NCBI RefSeq assembly: GCF_007970185.1
Contig: NZ_CP042431.1
Coordinates: 1,922,001-1,986,000 of the forward strand
Direction: 5' to 3'
Source: Pseudobacter ginsenosidimutans
GTDB taxonomy: Bacteria; Bacteroidota; Bacteroidia; Chitinophagales; Chitinophagaceae
DNA length: 64,000 bases
The translations under genes and the position numbers were made by a program. The stretch's first letter is position 1. Every line of letters begins with the position of its first letter. The notes beneath the pieces were generated by a model. It did not search any database and was not told the origin of the DNA. It saw only the letters and a program-made list of their open reading frames with translations. Of the stretch, positions 62,230-64,000 are shown piece after piece.

Positions 62230-62982
62230 ATGGAAGCAGCATCAGCAAAAAAACGACAGGTAGTACCCATCATCCCTCCAAAAGAGCATGTGTACCTCGA
62301 CGGGCCGAAGAGCCGCGGATATGAGCTCAAATTCATCTGGAAAGTGGCGATGCAGTTCCTGAAATCCTTCAGGACCCTGCACTTTGTGGGACCCTGTATC
62401 ACAGTATTCGGATCAGCCAGATTCAAGGAAGATCATCCTTATTATAAAGTGGCGAGGGATTTCGGGCAGCGTATCGGCGAACTGGGATTTACCACTATGA
62501 CCGGTGGCGGACCTGGCATCATGGAGGCCGCCAATCGCGGAGCATTCGAGCATGGATACCAGTCTGTGGGTTGTAATATCATGTTGCCTTTCGAACAACA
62601 TGCCAATCCCTACCTGCATAAATCCCTGATGTTTGAACATTTCTTTGTGCGCAAGGTGGTGATGGTGAAATACTCCTACGCCTTTATCATCCTTCCCGGA
62701 GGATTCGGCACCATGGACGAATTCTTTGAAACCCTCACATTGGTACAGACCCAAACCATTACACAGTTCCCCATCGTATTATTTGGAAAAGTGTACCACC
62801 AGGAACTCTGGGATTACCTGGAATTCATGGCGGAACAGGGAACCATTGCAAAGGAAGATCTCAACCTGGTACTGCTTACAGACGATATGGACGAAGCCAT
62901 GCATCATATCCGGTCCTATATCACATCCAATTTCAAAGTAAAACCACGGAAACGTCAATGGTGGCTTCTTGAGAAAAAGTAA
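62230..62982 (+). CDS. LOG-family Rossmann-fold protein (TIGR00730-like)
   Basis: A 250-residue protein with both LOG signature motifs, GGGPGIMEAANRGA and PGGFGTMDEFFE. LOG proteins split ribose 5-phosphate from cytokinin or purine nucleotide monophosphates. The N-terminal 55 residues are an extension ahead of the core (TVFGSARFKEDHPYY). Whether it makes cytokinin or acts as an AMP/PpnN-type nucleosidase cannot be decided from sequence. Confidence 0.9.
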   Translation: MEAASAKKRQVVPIIPPKEHVYLDGPKSRGYELKFIWKVAMQFLKSFRTLHFVGPCITVFGSARFKEDHPYYKVARDFGQRIGELGFTTMTGGGPGIMEAANRGAFEHGYQSVGCNIMLPFEQHANPYLHKSLMFEHFFVRKVVMVKYSYAFIILPGGFGTMDEFFETLTLVQTQTITQFPIVLFGKVYHQELWDYLEFMAEQGTIAKEDLNLVLLTDDMDEAMHHIRSYITSNFKVKPRKRQWWLLEKK

Positions 62983-63126
62983 GCGTCTCACCGTCACCAA
63001 TAACCTACATCCTGACCGGCTACATTGATCCAATTTTGTGTTAACTTCGGAACGACCTTCACTCGTACCCGCAGTTTACTTCTACTTTTGCTGCCTTTTA
63101 ATTTTAAATAACTCCAACTCACCGTT

Positions 63127-64000
63127 ATGCGTAAGTGGCTGTTGAAGCGCTTGATGATTGCAGGATGTACGTTACTGGGATTAATTCTGATCACTTTCCT
63201 CCTGCCTTATTTTTTCCCTGAGTTCGTGGCTAAAAAGATCAAGATCTGGTCAAACAAGGCATTGGCCACTGAAGTGAATTTCTCTAAAGCCAGGTTAAGT
63301 TTCTTTAACCATTTTCCATCGCTCACACTCACCCTGCACGATTTTACCCTGAAAGGTTCCGCGCCATTCAGTAATGCCAATCTCGTAGCAGCCGATGAAG
63401 TGGCGCTGGGCATCGATCTCCGCTCTGTTTTTGCCAGCCAGATCAATATCAACCAGATCTTTCTCGACAAAGGCAAGATCGATATCCAGATTTCTGAAGA
63501 TGGACAACCTAACTACAATGTATATAAGGCGGAGCCCGATACTGCTACGGTTACTACCAATGTAGATTCTGCGGGCGCCTCCCTCAAGCTCGAAAATATC
63601 CACCTGGATGAAACAGAGCTGGTGTACAATGATCGCTCCCTGCCACTAACGGTAACGGCCAAGGGATTCCATTATACCGGTTCCGGCGATCTCAGCAAGG
63701 CCATCTTCGATCTCCATTCCGAAATCAAGGCCGATAGCTTCAAACTCAGCTACGGTGGAGAAACTTATATCACAGACAAAAAACTACAGGCCGATCTGAT
63801 CACCAAGATCAATACCAACTCGCTGACCTTGTTGTTTGAGAAGAACGATCTGCTGATCAATCGCCTCCCCGTTCAATTACATGGAATTTTCGAATTCCTG
63901 AAAGATGGATACAATATGGACTTCAACCTCCGTTCCAAAGAAACGGACCTCCATGATCTGATCACCGCCCTACCACAGGAATACCTTAAATACTTCGACA
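63127..64000 (+). CDS. AsmA-like membrane protein, truncated by window end
   Basis: An ATG at 63127 opens a frame that runs past the window end (291 codons visible). One N-terminal transmembrane segment (about 8-29, LMIAGCTLLGLILITFLLPYFF) is followed by the AsmA N-terminal pattern INFSKARLSFFNHFPSLTLTLHDFTLKG. Then come regular beta strands with DLRSVFASQINI and FLDKGKIDIQI. AsmA/TamB-like proteins span the periplasm and are thought to move phospholipid to the outer membrane. The C-terminus is not visible. Confidence 0.88.
   Translation, partial: MRKWLLKRLMIAGCTLLGLILITFLLPYFFPEFVAKKIKIWSNKALATEVNFSKARLSFFNHFPSLTLTLHDFTLKGSAPFSNANLVAADEVALGIDLRSVFASQININQIFLDKGKIDIQISEDGQPNYNVYKAEPDTATVTTNVDSAGASLKLENIHLDETELVYNDRSLPLTVTAKGFHYTGSGDLSKAIFDLHSEIKADSFKLSYGGETYITDKKLQADLITKINTNSLTLLFEKNDLLINRLPVQLHGIFEFLKDGYNMDFNLRSKETDLHDLITALPQEYLKYFD

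Noticed and set aside
1-64000. CRISPR arrays, tRNA or rRNA genes, prophage or transposase genes
   Set aside because: No regularly spaced repeats, no cloverleaf with CCA-type end, and no transposase, integrase or phage structural motif was seen on reading both strands.

Overview
The window looks like a chromosomal stretch of a Bacteroidota member, most likely family Chitinophagaceae (Chitinophaga/Pseudoflavitalea-like). The signs are a SusC/SusD-type polysaccharide locus, an amylase with a type IX secretion (T9SS) C-terminal signal, many Bacteroidota lipoproteins, S46 and rhomboid peptidases typical of the phylum, a THX mini ribosomal protein, and repeated -7 promoter elements of the form TAnnTTTG. 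Genus is inference; no 16S or tRNA gene is present.

Layout. 1-4.3 kb: a truncated secreted subtilisin-like protease, a small carboxypeptidase-regulatory-like protein and a DUF4421 barrel. 4.3-11.6 kb: housekeeping genes (adk, msrB, rlmD, tandem rhomboids, an EEP-family enzyme, cysS). 11.6-15.5 kb: two related YCF48-like lipoproteins flanking mnmD, an AlkA-like glycosylase and an RDD protein. 15.5-21.4 kb: S46 dipeptidyl-peptidase, patatin-like membrane lipase, obgE. 21.4-23.3 kb: a compact AbiE-like (type IV toxin-antitoxin-like) gene pair behind an elaborate inverted-repeat operator. 23.3-31.4 kb: the phenylacetate module paaABCDGIY and paaR-paaE, split by a GH30 glycosidase on the other strand; paaA and paaR share an identical 14-bp palindrome. 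31.6-39.4 kb: sugar kinase, lamin-tail protein, asd, DUF2461, NUMOD4/HNH protein, ligA. 39.7-51.1 kb: a starch/alpha-glucan utilisation locus (SusC, SusD, DUF5004-like lipoprotein, unknown secreted protein, SusE/F, GH13 amylase) followed by an NrtR-like Nudix regulator. 52.5-57.6 kb: translation operon rplM-rpsI-rpsB-tsf, a frameshifted GT39-like gene, pyrH. 57.8-64 kb: coiled-coil membrane protein, YIP1-like protein, pdxH, THX, HU, DUF4286, xth, LOG-family protein and the start of an AsmA-like protein.

How genes work together. The paa genes encode ring epoxidation of phenylacetyl-CoA (PaaABCE with PaaD), isomerisation (PaaG) and two thioesterase-type proteins (PaaI, PaaY), and appear to be controlled by PaaR. 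The Sus-like genes would bind alpha-glucan at the surface (SusD, SusE/F), cut it (T9SS amylase) and import it (SusC). The strongest candidate for a lesser-known system is the AbiE-like pair: a regulator with a PD-(D/E)XK-like N-terminal half plus a winged helix, an overlapping nucleotidyltransferase gene, and a 36-bp perfect inverted repeat that brackets the promoter.
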